DNA from: Iris pallida
Lineage: Eukaryota > Streptophyta > Magnoliopsida > Asparagales > Iridaceae
DNA: 64,000 nucleotides
Assembly: GCA_029216955.1 (NCBI GenBank)
Contig: JANAVB010042239.1
Span: 1 to 64,000, forward strand
Direction: 5' to 3'
Part shown: positions 11,118 to 22,365 of the stretch, piece by piece
Layout: the number at the start of each line of letters is the position of its first letter
Numbering within the stretch: position 1 is the stretch's first letter
Translations under genes and position numbers: made by a program
The notes under the pieces: generated by a model
The model's database searches: none
Told to the model about the DNA's origin: nothing
Seen by the model: the letters and a program-made list of their open reading frames with translations, nothing else

Positions 11118-12400
11118 GTAATGGGAGTTCCCAAGTCTCTTGTAGAGAAGTGACTTAAGCTTCTGATCTAGAGCAAAACATTGCACTGTGGAAATGGAGA
11201 TGGTGTGAGCATATCACCATCCTGCGCCTCATACGGACGCAGGTAAGTAGCTACATCTCTGAACAGTGAAGGCGTTGGCTGCGAAGGAAGAGTTTGACAC
11301 CCTTGCGCGTCTAAGATTGATGCAGGCAGGTAGCTGTGCCTCTGGAGTGAAGACACTGGCCTCTGAAATAAAAGAAGGGGAGGGAGGCCTACTACCATAT
11401 TGCTTCTGAGGTTGGCGCAGGTAGCTCGCTGCGCCTCTGGCTTGAAGGCTTTGGCTTCTGAAGCAAAGAGTAATAAATATCCGCTCTTTAAGGAACTTCC
11501 CTTTTAGTTGCCAACATTATATGGGGAATTTCAAGCGTCTAAGACTAAAATTCAAAGTGTTGAGTCTTAGGTTCATCCCATTAATGCTGGAATTCTGACC
11601 GTCGGCCATATGGCATACACTTTGGGGCATTCTCGGAACTATAAAAGGGAAAGTTCTCCTCTGAAGAGTCTCTGTCTTTTTCTCGGCATCCTTCACCACC
11701 ATGCAAGATCCAAACTTAACTTCTAACAGCGATCGACCTTGTGTAAGTTGGTTGCTGGTTGAGGCTTTTCTCGTTTGTAGGAGCCACGTTCTTATGGAAG
11801 AACTCTGTGTAGAAGGAGTCATCGCTGCCCTTGAGAAGTATGCAAATGTCCTTCTTAGGGAGTTTAACTTTGAGTGACGTCTGAGGGTTCTTGGAGGTCC
11901 TGACGACCTGGGCTGTGGGCAGATAGCCAACCCGAAGAACCATAGGTTGTGCTATGCCCTTCCCATTCAGGGCTTCGCGAACTGCTGTACCTTTTGAAAG
12001 CTCGGGCCAATGGCTGCTTCAGGGAGCTGCTTCCCTTGGCCGAGTAATTGATATGCTTTAGAGAGGATGCGCCAACAAGAAAGTTAGAACATGCTTCGCT
12101 GGAGATCAATCTTCCAGCGTGCGTGTCGAGAAGAAGGAAGGTTGCACTTCAACGAAGACTGCATCCCTTGTAGATCCTTGTTGGCTTTGTCGAATCTGTA
12201 GTAGATCCTTTATAGAAGAACAGAATTAGTCCCTTATGTATAGTCCTGATGTGTCTATACTAGACTTCGGTAGACATGACAATAAAGGGACTTCTCTCTA
12301 TATCTTCTTTTTTGTCTTTTAAGCACTGAGCCTCAGTCATTTGCATCTTCTGCGCTTTGGGGAAGGGATGTCTTCAGCTGAGATTTTTCATGCTTGTACA
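11118..12400 (-). mobile_element. Tat-type 3' LTR, minus orientation (LTR A), truncated
   Basis: Read on the - strand it starts TGTACAAGCATGAAAAA at 12400, directly after a polypurine tract (CTTTGAAGGGGGTCT, complement of 12401-12415). The body is homologous over more than 1 kb to LTR B in opposite orientation; shared blocks include GGTCGTCAGGACCTCCAAGA (complement near 11900) and CATTAATGGGATGAACCTA (complement near 11575). The far end is cut at about 11118 by the adjoining LTR fragment. It carries several GCTGCGCCTC / GCGCAGG words at 11200-11450. Frames within it are not supported as genes. Confidence 0.7.
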
Positions 12401-12480
12401 AGACCCCCTTCAAAGTATCATGAACTTAAGTCAAGCTCGAAATATTTTGACCAGAAGCATGAATACGTGTCAGGACTGTA
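12401..12480 (-). promoter_or_regulatory. Polypurine-tract stem-loop of element A
   Basis: On the - strand, arms built from the AGAAGC(A)..TTCAAAGTAT type pair across a loop with ACTTTGAAGGGGGTCTTGTA. The polypurine tract primes plus-strand DNA synthesis in LTR retrotransposons. The same arrangement occurs in B, C, D and E. Confidence 0.6.
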
Positions 12481-13215
12481 CGAGCTGGGTGATGACTGGT
12501 GTCACGTGTAGCTCTTAGCATTAATTATCCTGAGTCATCATTTTATAGCATGGTCTCTTGATGGCTTCTTGCGTCTTTGCAGGGATCGCGAATCTCTTTA
12601 GCATAGGAGGTTTGGAGTCACGTTCCTTCGGTCACTCGCAGTACTGTCATCTAACATAGAGTGGACCTTTAGCTTAACTTGTAAGCTTCCTTCTGACCGA
12701 TGTCTGGCTCGTGCCTGGGCCACGCGAATAGCCTATATAAAGGACTATCCCCTTCAAGAGAAGACTCAGTTGCTTCAACAATGGCCTTGCTTTCCCGATG
12801 CTCGGCTCCTGTTGACCCTGGAGTTTGCTTGAGGCAGTTATCGGTGGCAAATCTTTTGATCCAAAGAAGCTATAGTAGAACTACTACTAGATCTCGAGAC
12901 GTCCCCCGTCCTGGATGTCGTGGGCATCAATGGTGTCACGAACCCTTGGTTCCTGAATAAAGAAAGATTTTGTCTCTCCCCCAATATTCCTACTAATAGG
13001 AAGAGCTGTGCCACGTCAATAAAAGAAGACGAGACACTTCGTTCACCCTCAAAACGATGTAGGTTCAGAAAAAGGTCATAATAAACGTTCGCGAGAAATG
13101 AGGGGTCATGATCAAAACTTAAGGAAGTGGCAGCTTTAGGTATTTAATACTGAAGCCCAAGCATGACGTCAGCCTGGCAGCAGACGTGATGGGCATTTCG
13201 CCTACAAAGAAACAC
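12481..13215. other. Spacer between inverted LTRs A and B; possible remnant of an aORF 5' end
   Basis: This is the equivalent of the interval between the polypurine tract and the antisense gene in elements D and E. A TATATAAAG at 12735-12743 precedes an ATG at 12781; the frame runs to 12960 (last 60 codons of an 86-codon frame from 12700). Its peptide is not recognisably like the MAPK..., lysine-rich aORF starts of C, D and E. I record it as a positional candidate only. Confidence 0.3.
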
Positions 13216-13300
13216 GTGTCATGCTTCTTTTCAAAGTATCCTGAGCTTGACTCAAGTTCAGGACACTTTGAATGGGGTCTTGTAGAAGCATGAAAAAGCG
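13216..13300 (+). promoter_or_regulatory. Polypurine-tract stem-loop of element B
   Basis: GTCATGCTTCTTTTCAAAGT at 13207-13226 is followed by a loop and then ACTTTGAATGGGGTCT with TGTAGAAGCATGA at 13281. The left arm is the complement of both the polypurine flank and the first bases of the LTR. Confidence 0.7.
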
Positions 13301-15184
13301 CAGGTGACACAAGATGTAGGTTGGTACTCTTGCTACCCACCCATCTTCACAAAGGCACAGATGAGGAATAGCGCAAGTTGGTACTCTCTCTACCAATCCA
13401 ACTTCATAGAAGCACAGGCGGTCAAGCACGCCAACAGAAAAGACAAACTCACGAAAAACAGATAAAAAGTTCAAGGAAAGTTCTTTTTATTAAATCATGG
13501 CAACAAGAGTCTATTACAGATTTGTCACGATTACATAAAAGAAGACTTCCTAATTACAAGGATCTGTTACAAAGTATTTGTGATTACATATGCTGAACTA
13601 AAAACACCTACGGATCTACGCTGGGGTTCATCTTCACAGTGTAATCGTCATGGAAGGAGGGACTGTGGATAGAAGATGTGAATACAGTCGCAATCAAGGC
13701 CTGTCACCACAGCACTACCCCTCAGATACGTAGCTCTTCCTGAAGCAACTATTGGCCCAAGTGAGAATTCAGTCCACAATACGACACGAGGCCTTCTTTA
13801 AAAGCGCATCAGCTTTTGAAGCTTTTCCAACCTAACAAAAGTGCGCAACTACCAATAAACAGGGCAGAGCACAACCTGCGGTGCTTCATGTTGGCAAACA
13901 GACCGAACTCGGTCGTCAGGACCTCCAAGATGTTGCTCAGGTTCGAACTCCCTATGGGAAGCGTTCCAGCACATCCCGAAGCTCATCAGCAGTTCTTCTA
14001 CGAAGGCATAGCTCCTTTGAATGAAGGGATCCTCAACCAAAATCTGACTTAGGCAAGGCCAACGGCCACTCGAAGCTAAGTCTGGATCCAACATGGTGTT
14101 GAAGGACAAAAAGAGGAAGACGTGACTCTTCGAAAAAAAACTCCCCCTTTCTATAGGGTAGGAGTGGTCCAAGACATAGTCCACGGGGCCGCCAGTCAAC
14201 ACTGCCATATTAATGGGATGAACCTAGGACTCAGTACGATGAACCTCATTAAATCGGTTCATTCGACTAAGTCTTAGACCATTAAAAGACCCCTTGAAAT
14301 TCTTCAAGTAACGGTGGCAATTAAGAGGGAGTCGTTCCTTAAAGAGATGTCATTAATTTCTCTTAAAGAGGACTACAAAGTCAACTTCTTCAAACCAGAA
14401 CCGCAGTTACAATCCTGCGCTAGCAGGAGGCGCAAACTGGTGATGACTTCACATCATCCCAGCTTCAACGGTGTAGACCTCTGCTTCGACCCAAAAGCTC
14501 AATCCCATTCATCAAAGACTTGGGAAACACCATTGCATCCAACACAAGTCTGCCTGTCGCTCCAAAAATACAGTAACCTCGTTAGCCTGAAGCACAACCT
14601 ACTCGTCGCCCTAAAGCACAGTGACTCTACTACTCGAAACACAACCTAATCGTCGCTCAAACGCACAAAGGTTCTGTCGTCTTTGAAACATAGTCTACTC
14701 GTCGCCTGAATGCACGGAGGCTCTGTTGTCTCTAGGAGAACAGTCTACTCGTCGTACCAGAAGCGCAGCAGCACTAAGACCTCGCTAGAGGTGCAGGTTG
14801 CATGGTCCTACCCAATTAGTTTGTTTAAATCGCCACTCTCAAAGATGGGACAGAGGTTGATCATATTGCTAAGTGCGAATATCTTATCAATTGGTTTGAA
14901 ACTCAGATAAAGACGAAGTTTGCTATTTTGATAAAGACCGTATGAAGATGGTTTGTTTAAACCGATCGCCTCCTGAAGATAAAACAGAATCCTACTCTGA
15001 GATAAAATCTAAGATCTACTCAACTTCATCTAAACAGAGGATTCCCAGCAATAGACATGTGCTATGTGTCTCCTCCTTCGGTTATTTTGATAACCACCCG
15101 AGATCTCGATAGAGAGGAATCTCGACATCCGTCGCAAGTCAGCTCAGCAAAAGCCCGTTCCGTACAATGATAGCAGATTCCTTC
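13281..15184 (+). mobile_element. Tat-type 3' LTR (LTR B), left segment, interrupted by element C
   Basis: Starts TGTAGAAGCATGAAAAAGCG at 13281 right after a polypurine tract. It contains a family-specific array around 14530-14800 in which CTACTCGTCGCC-like words recur about every 50 bases. At 15184 it is split by element C and resumes at 29209 with a promoter-like TATAAATAG, ending GATGTTGAACA at 29569. The frames 13816-14052 and 14314-14649 lie inside the LTR and have no recognisable domain, although the first has a diverged counterpart in LTR A. Confidence 0.7.
15180..15184. repeat. CCTTC target-site duplication, left end of element C
   Basis: CCTTC before TGTAGAAG; identical to 29204-29208. 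Confidence 0.9.
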
Positions 15185-16630
15185 TGTAGAAGCATGGAAA
15201 AGAACAAAGAATAGCCTATGCGGCTCCAACATAAGGATCCCCATGCGGCTCAAAAATCCATTAACATCCATGCGGTTCAAAGTCCTTTAGAGCCTTATGC
15301 GGCTCGGATAGCTCTATGCGGCTCAGAAAGGAGCCACGTGGCCCACAACAATCTCCTCTACAACTGGCCATGAACTAAATTGCCGTATTTAATGCCCTGA
15401 CGGCTGACAGCCTTGACAAAGTGACAGACCTGACATAAAGTCGAGATAAAGACTCTGACATGATGGCGTGTTCCTAGGGAAACGAAGAAAATCTTCTTTT
15501 TACAGCCGCCACAATCCACCAAATTCTAAAGCTCCCCATACGGCCAGTATTCTCATGCGGCTCGGATCATGGGGGCCGTCTTCATGTGGCTCACGTCCTG
15601 AGAAGCCACCCTATGCAGCCAGTATCCTCATGCGGCTCGGATCATGGGGGCCGTCTTCATGCGGCTCACGTCCTGAGAAGCCACCCTATGCGGCCAGTAT
15701 TCTCATACGGCTCGGATAATAGGGACCATCTCCGTGCGGCTCAAATGCTGAGATGCCACACTTATGCAGCCTTAACACGTGGCCAGGTTTATGCGGCTAA
15801 ACGGGAAACCACTCTCATACGGCTCAGATTTCATAGGCCATACTCATGCGGCTGCCACCTTCATGTGGCTCTGTCAAGACACTCTGTTCCTGTAGCCCGC
15901 GGTTAGGACACGTGGCAGAAGATCAGTTTTCTCCGCGTTCCTATAGCTCGCAACATGGTGATATTAGGACACGCGGCACCAAATCAATCAAGATTTATCC
16001 ATTCAGATTCAGTACAATCATCATAATTATCCGGATCAAGTCAGATTTATTGTAATCAAGTGGAGTGAACACGTGGCAGGAGATCTGAAGTCACGGCTGC
16101 ATATCATAAAGATTTGTGGCAATCAACATTAATTGTCCACAGAGATTTGATGCAATCCATATTAATTGCCTAGATTTGCTACAATCAGAATTAATGGCCC
16201 AAATTAATTAATCCTTAACCGCCGACTTCTCAAGGAGGCAATCATTGGCAAACCCTAATGATCACACCCCACTCCTATAAATAGCAAGGGGACATTCCCT
16301 TACAAACGACGGGCGAAAAAAAAGAGAGAGCACTACAGAGACATCCAGAGATCTAGCAACCGAAGGTGCAAGGGAGTCTTTCCACACGTCCCAGAGCATT
16401 TTTTTGCCAGAGCCAAGGCTACGTCCGATCGTCCAAGGAGTAAGGCAGAGCTGCCGTCGCTTTCCCGAGCCTCTACCGTCACCCCCCAGAAAAAATAAAC
16501 AATTGTACTTAGATTGCTGTACCTAGGTTTTTGTTCCTAGGCTTTCTTTGTACGAGCGAGTTTGTATTGTGAAGTAAAAGTCCAGTCCTCCGATATAAAT
16601 GTTCTGTTCTTTTATAATCAATGGAAAACA
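15185..16630 (+). repeat. 5' LTR of element C
   Basis: It has TG..CA ends. The U3 part is crowded with the word CATGCGGCT and its variants (CATACGGCT, TATGCGGCC), including a 75-bp tandem repeat (CCAGTAT phrase at 15544, 15619, 15694). A TATAAATAG promoter box lies at 16276-16284, followed by the transcribed R/U5 part ending at AAACA 16630. It matches 27758-29203 base for base over most of its length. Frames at 15468-15906 are translations of the word array, not genes. Confidence 0.95.
16276..16284 (+). promoter_or_regulatory. LTR TATA box, element C (5' LTR)
   Basis: TATAAATAG, conserved at 28850-28858 in the 3' LTR. It is the likely core promoter for genomic RNA. Confidence 0.7.
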
Positions 16631-16632
16631 CG

Positions 16633-16651
16633 ATGGCGACTCTACTGGGGA
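16633..16651 (+). promoter_or_regulatory. tRNA primer binding site overlapping the first ATG, element C
   Basis: Two bases after the LTR, ATGGCGACTCTACTGGGGA fits a primer binding site starting at TGG (16634), complementary to the CCA end of a tRNA. The tRNA species is not assigned. Element D has the near-identical ATGGCGACTCTGCTGGGGA at 51348-51330 on the other strand. In both, the ATG opens the ORF1 frame (MATLLG...). Confidence 0.85.
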
Positions 16652-17758
16652 CTAACTTCTCCACGGCTGAGGAGTTGGTGACACAATCAGACGCAGCCAA
16701 ACTTGGCTCCAATCAATAAATGTTGGTCGCCCGGTTCGACCAACAGGTGTTTGAAGAAATGCTCTCCGACGGAAGCGCTGGCCCGGTCCAGCGGCGAGCC
16801 CGCACGAAGAAGGCCCGCAAAGAGTGGAGACCCAAATCATTCGCTCCTCCCCAAGCTCTCGAAGAAGTACTCTCCGTTGCCCGAAACAGCGGAGAAGTCT
16901 CGCTTGCGGCCCCACTTCAGACCATAGAGGACTCTGCTGTCCCCAAGTCTGGCAGAAGAAAATACTATGATGCTAGACTTGTAGGGGCAAAGAGGAACTC
17001 TATACAGTCCAAGCAGCATAAGGGCCTTAGCCGCATGGAGGCTCATGCGGCCGCAACTGCCAACCGTATGGAGAAAACTCACGTGGCCATAAAAGTCAGC
17101 AGCATACAGAAAGCCCATGCGGCTAAAACTGCCAGCTGCATGAAGATAGCCTGTACGACCATGACTTCTAGCTGCATCCAGAAGGTTCATGCGGCCACAG
17201 AGGATAGCCTCATACAGACAGCCTGTACGGCCACAACTTCTACCCGCATATAAAAAGTTCATGCGGCCATAAAGAATAGCCGTATGTAGACAGCATACAC
17301 GGCCACCGATCCCAGCCGCATACCATCTGTTCCATATGGCTCACGGTCAGTCTTCAACCACCTTTCAGGCGACCCTGACCCCCAAATGCTCTCACGTGCC
17401 AATCTCCATGGACTCTTCCTACTATATACTCTCAGGTGCTAGAAGGAAGAAGTCTCGGGCAGCGTGGGCTCAGCGAGCTCAGTCAGTTGTCCCAACTTCT
17501 GACTATCAGGGTATCCCGCTGACTATTACGTGGGCCCTTGATAGAAAGTTGTACAGAACTACACGTGTCCAGCCTCCGACGGCCAACAGAACGGGTGACT
17601 TGCGCAACATGATTCGTCACAAGCGCAAGAAAAGAGACGAAGATTTGGTGTGCAGAGAGTCCTCTCAGGGACATCAATGCACCCAAGTCATTGTCAACTG
17701 CTGCTGCAACAAGGCGGTAGTACAAGCAGACCGACGGTCCGTCTTCCAACGGTTGTAA
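16633..17758 (+). pseudogene. ORF1 of Tat element C (extra ORF between LTR and gag), decayed
   Basis: The frame starts at the ATG in the primer binding site (MATLLGTNFS), hits TAA at 16717 and continues in the same frame to 17253 with VARFDQQ and a lysine/arginine-rich part. From 17040 it consists of roughly 10-residue repeats, many with A-H-A-A, coded by GCTCATGCGGCC, the same DNA word that fills the LTR. A frameshift leads to 17336-17758, which ends in a Cys-cluster (IVNCCCNKAVVQ) followed by RRSVFQRL. Element D has the counterpart IVIKCCCSASKRSVFYRL. The function of Tat ORF1 proteins is not known. Pairing with element D ORF1 is supported at both ends. Confidence 0.7.
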
Positions 17759-17902
17759 CGCCCAAACTCAGAAGACGAGGCGCTTCTCGTCGCATCCTGT
17801 AATTCTGCTCTGAAGATGCCTGACAGTGGGTGAGGGAAGAAAACAAGTGTCTCCAGCCCGAAAATTTTAGCCAGCGTAACCAAGAAACTTTTTTCTAAAC
17901 GG

Positions 17903-19530
17903 TTGTCTACTACCGTTACAGGAGGAGTTTACCAAGGTACCCACTCAAAGACGAAATCTTCCATACATGGAGATTCATCGCCCACACTTGGAGACACTAG
18001 AGTCGGGGGTAGTACTCCTCCAAATATCTACGACAATCCGGTTTTCCAAGAGGATAATCCAGATGCAGCAAATCTCGACGTCCCTGAGGACGTCCACAAC
18101 TCTCAAGACGAGGCAAGCTCTGAAGCTGGGGGTACCACTCTTTCTGAGTCCGAACCAGAAGAGAACATTCCCACATACCCTGACGACTTCTCTGTGTGAG
18201 GGTACGACACAGAGGGCACGTCCTCTACCGTTCCTTCCATCTCTCATCATGTGATCGCCAAGAGGGTCCCAGTGATCGCCAACGCATCGACACTTTGGAG
18301 GCCATACTGCATACCTTGGTCAAATTCGTGGACGAGATCAAAGCGGCCCTTCCAACTCTGCAAGAAAGGACGCTTGGCCAAACAAGCTTGGGTCCCGCGG
18401 TCAATGCGGACTCGAACTCAGCTGCACCAAACCCGGGCGATAATCCTCCTGAAATATCGGCCCCCACCGCTGCAGACGAAGCCAGGGAGGCAAAAAGAGA
18501 GGTCCAAGAGTTCCGAGCCATGTTTTAAGCCCGAGAAACTTGCCAGGACCTCAGGGTACGACAACCATATCCTACTGCGTGGAGAGAGGTTCCCTTCCCA
18601 CCAAAATATAAACCATTCCACATTAATCCATATAACGGGAAGACATCTGCAAGCAGGTACATCACCTACTTCAAAGTCACAACCGACCATCTGTCCCATG
18701 ACGATGCCATCCTTACGCGGTTGTTGATCGGAGCATTGGAAGGGGTCGCCTTCGACTGGTACCGTAACTTGTCGGACAATTGCATCCACTCTTTCACCAG
18801 CTTCAAAAGTATATTCCTTTAGAGGTTCTACAAAGTAGGATAAGACGTGACAATGTCCACCATTATGTACGTTGTTCAGGGAGAAAATGAGCTGACAAAA
18901 AACTATATCGAGCGGTTTTGCCAAACTACGATGAAGCTGCCTTCCGGCAACCCTGATTCCTCCTTGATTAAAATTTGCCAAAAGAGACTACTTCCCACAA
19001 TCAGCCTCTGGATGGGCGAAAGTCAATTCAGGGATTGGAAAACGTTCATCATCAGTGCCACTAGTGCAGAAGACAAGGTGAAGAAAGCCCGCCAACTGGG
19101 ATTGCACATCTCGGAAGGAGAAGACAAGGGCAAACGCCCTAACGTCAAGAACAACAAAGGTGGTAATTTCTCCATCAACCGAGACAACAAGGACAAGCAC
19201 GCTAGGGTGGCCGACACAGCCCGAAAGCCCGAATCAAAGCCGGCAGAAAAGCAGTGGCCTCAGATGACCTATTCCTTCGAGGACGGCCATGTTAAACCCA
19301 TCTTAGACATGCTCATCCAAGGAGGACGAATCCAGCTCCCTCCTCCAAGGCGTGAGCCTCGTCCTACAGATATGGAGAGTCCCAAGTATTGCCATTACCA
19401 TCGCTATGTCCACCATGCTACACAAGACTGCTATCAGCTGAAGCGATACATCCAACATCTCATTGATTCTAATACCCTGGCCATTGATTTCGAAGAGGTG
19501 ACCGTGGCAGCCAACATGGTGTCAGTATAA
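17903..19530 (+). pseudogene. gag: Gag polyprotein of Tat element C, with stops and frameshifts
   Basis: The leader (17903-18199) is acidic and serine-rich. The next frame (18196-19530) has a helical stretch (DTLEAILHTLVKFVDEIKAA), the retrotransposon-gag core with FDWYRNLSDNCIHSF at about 18755, and a basic tail. It ends in a single zinc-knuckle-like motif C-x2-H-x4-H-x4-C (CHYHRYVHHATQDC, about 19390); the second ligand is His rather than the usual Cys. Stops occur at 18526 (TAA), about 18822 (TAG) and about 18840 (TAA). Gag forms the virus-like particle. Element D shows the same core (YDWYRSLPDNCISSF). Confidence 0.8.
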
Positions 19531-19590
19531 TTTGGCAGCTTAATTCCGACAAAGACTCAAGATGGAGTAGTACCTGTACCCAGAGCAAAG

Positions 19591-20620
19591 ATGGAGGTCT
19601 CTAACCTTCCCCCTCCCCGAGACCAAGCAGCTGGTCTAGTGCCCCTTACTACATCCCGAGGGAAGATCATGTGGATCCATCCGGATTTGGTACCTGAGGT
19701 GACTCAGTCCGTACCTCCCCCCACCAGCAAGAAGAATGGAAAAGTCAAATCATACCGTATGACCTCGACAAACTACTGCCGTTGTTACCCGCTCCGGCGC
19801 ACAAATCCAACCTCCACCGTATAACTCAGCTGAAGACCATCAAACGATAGCTACTAATGCTCCAGGACCTTTACAGCCTTCGACGACCGACAAGCCTAGG
19901 CCGAAGGAGACTCGCTTCGACAAACCGCTCCGAAGGAAGACGCCTCACGGGCTGGAGAGGCCGTACAACTTTGACATCTTGGCACAATTAGCCAACACAC
20001 CGACCAAATTGTCGCTATATGAGCTCCTGAGACTCTCCAAGGATGTCCGCGTTGCACTGAGCGAAGCACTCCAGAATACCGATGCATACCTAGCTCAGTC
20101 CAATCTCACCGGGGAGGACTTGTCGGCAGATCTTGTCTTCACTCCGCAGGATATGCTTATCAAGACCAACCTGTACGATCGCCCTCTGTATTATACTGGA
20201 TACATTGGCGATATCAAGGTCGATCGGATGCATATTGACCCCGGGTCCTCCATAAGCATCATCCCGAAGAGCCTACTACATCATCTGCGCATCCCAATGC
20301 ATTACTTGACGCCGACAAGCACCGCCATCAGCTGTTTCAATTCGGGTAGGGGCTACCCGATCGGGAAGATTCGCCTAAAGTTCCAAATCGGCGATCTTCA
20401 GTCAGAAGTAACCTGTCATGTCATAGAGGCAGACACTTCCTACAATATTCTTCTGGGTCGTCCTTAGATATATGATTACATGATCATGCCTTCCACACTG
20501 TACCAGTGCTTCAAGTACGTCGACAAGTACGGCCTCGTGAGGACAAAATTTGTCGACATCGATCCGTTTAAAGGTGTCGAATCCTACTACTCAGATTCAT
20601 GCTTATACAAGAAGTAGAAA
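19591..20620 (+). pseudogene. pol: Aspartic protease region of Tat element C pol
   Basis: After a frame change near 19760-19880 the frame from about 19890 reads through a helical YELLRLSKDVRVALSEAL segment. It then enters the protease, with catalytic D-P-G-S-S (MHIDPGSS, about 20230) and the conserved flap and C-terminal pattern ending NILLGRP (20465). A TAG at 20465 falls where relatives have Trp, which fits a G-to-A change; the frame then continues (IYDYMIMPSTLYQCFKYV) to about 20617. The catalytic Asp is intact. The reader should treat 19591-19824 as gag-protease linker of uncertain frame. Confidence 0.75.
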
Positions 20621-20900
20621 AAGCATCTTACCGAAGGAGACACTAAAGCTCAAACTGAGGCAGAATCGGATCAGAAGAACCTCTGATGATCCACCTCCAA
20701 GCCCGCAAGCCTGGCATAACTGCGCCCCTTATAACCACTCTGCGTAAGGACGCAATTAGCCTCTCTGCACAGGAGGAACAGATGATAATCTGACTGCCAT
20801 GGTCTGGCCAAGTGCCAAGACCCACGACAGAGCCACTGACAATCAGGCTGCCGAAAGCTAGCCAGCAACAAACAGGGAGCTCAATCCCTCTGTCAAGCCG

Positions 20901-22262
20901 ATGACAATTCGTCTTTCCAGAATGAATCGGCAACCGAGCACTAAGCTAGGGACTGCTAGCCAGCCAACAACTCCCTACTCAGCACCGAGCAATAAGTCAG
21001 GGACTGCTAGCCAGCCAACAACTCTCCACTCAGCACCGAGCACCAAGCTGGGGGTGTCTAGTACGCCAACAACTCCATGTTCGGCTCCATCCATGGGGCC
21101 CCTGACAATCAAGTTGCCCAAATTATCCCCTCAGTCTGCATTTACACAGGGGGTGGCTGAAGAAGAATCAGAGCTGGCCAAGTATGTGGCTGCTTACACT
21201 GATGTTCCATTCGCAGATGACGTAATCCCACTTGAAAAGATACCTTATTTCATCAATAAAGGGCTATCTTTGAATTACCTCGAGCTTAATAAGCTCTGTA
21301 CAATGTATGCTATGGAACACGGTATAGGCACTCACCTGCACACACAAGTGACAAATGTCTACACCGCCAACCAACTTACTCCAGTGGAGGACGCTTACCG
21401 CATAATCAAGGGAGAGGATCACACAATCATCTTCTGCTGAAAGAATGATCCACAACCCTTCAGGATAGAAGAAATTGATCCCGAACCCTACATCGGAAGA
21501 TTGCCCCTTTATCTGTATAGTTTTCGATCCAAGTACCTCATGCAAAAACATGGATATGATCTGGAAGCTACACCTAGTTTAAACTATGGCACTGGACGGC
21601 AATTATCCTTATAATTGTCGGGCCCGGCTGGAAAAGCACGAGATTATTACAGCAAGACTAGATGTGGGCTAGGTTATGTCACACCAGCAACGACCCCTCA
21701 AAGCTCGGATGAGGAATGCAACTGGCATTCACACTCAACCGGATTACCCACTTCCGATTCAGATATTAGAATTGGGGACGTATTTAGGCAAGTCTTGTCC
21801 ATCAATATGGCCTTGGCCGACGCCTACGAAAGAGATGAAGACATTCCCGAACTTCTTGAGCTAGAGCCATGGGCACAACAAATAGATGCACAGTGGGAGA
21901 AGCTGTTCGAACAAAGAGAGCCTTCCACCGAGGATGAAGTTGTACAAATCGATCTCGGTGATGAGTCCTCTCCAAAGCCCATCTTCGTCAGTAAAAATCT
22001 GACCGACGAAGAGCAAGAATCGCTACTACAATACGTCAGAGAATATATCGACGTGTTCGCCTGGAGCTACGAAGATATGCCGAGACTGAACCCCAAGATT
22101 GTACTTCACAAGCTCAACATCCATTCGGACGCAAAAACAGTCAAGCAACAACAACGTCGGTTCCGTCTTGACGTCATGAATGCCATTGAAGCTGAGGTAA
22201 ACAAGTTGATTGCCAGCGGCTTCACCGTGAGGAACAGCATCCTGACTGGGTCGCCAACATAG
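20901..22262 (+). pseudogene. Protease-to-RT linker of Tat element C, with tandem peptide repeats and G-patch-like motif
   Basis: One frame with stops at 21438 and about 21612. It begins with three 17-residue tandem repeats (pattern TKLGTASQPTTPYSAPS, about 20934-21090). A GYDLEATPSLNYGTGRQ segment (about 21552) followed by KTRCGLGY (about 21657) matches the layout of a degenerate G-patch (G-Y-D...GLN.G.G...GLGY). It ends in the acidic pre-RT region (VVQIDLGDESSPKPIFVSKNL, with EYIDVFAWSYEDMP at about 22045) typical of Tat pol. The frame shifts near 22240 and again near 22325 before the RT core. Confidence 0.7.
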
Positions 22263-22365
22263 TACCGGTCCTCAAGAAGAGTGGAAAGATTCGAATCTGC
22301 ATCGACTTTTGCAATCTGAATGAGGATGTCCTAAGGATGAGTTCCCTCTCCCTATCACAGACATT

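Noticed and set aside
12700..12960. 86-codon + frame as an intact gene
   Set aside because: Its position fits an aORF start, but the peptide shares no recognisable motif with the three known aORF starts; it is kept only as part of a spacer.
13816..14208. Overlapping + and - frames in LTR B as a gene
   Set aside because: They lie inside an LTR, and the counterpart in LTR A is diverged with different frame limits; no domain was recognised.
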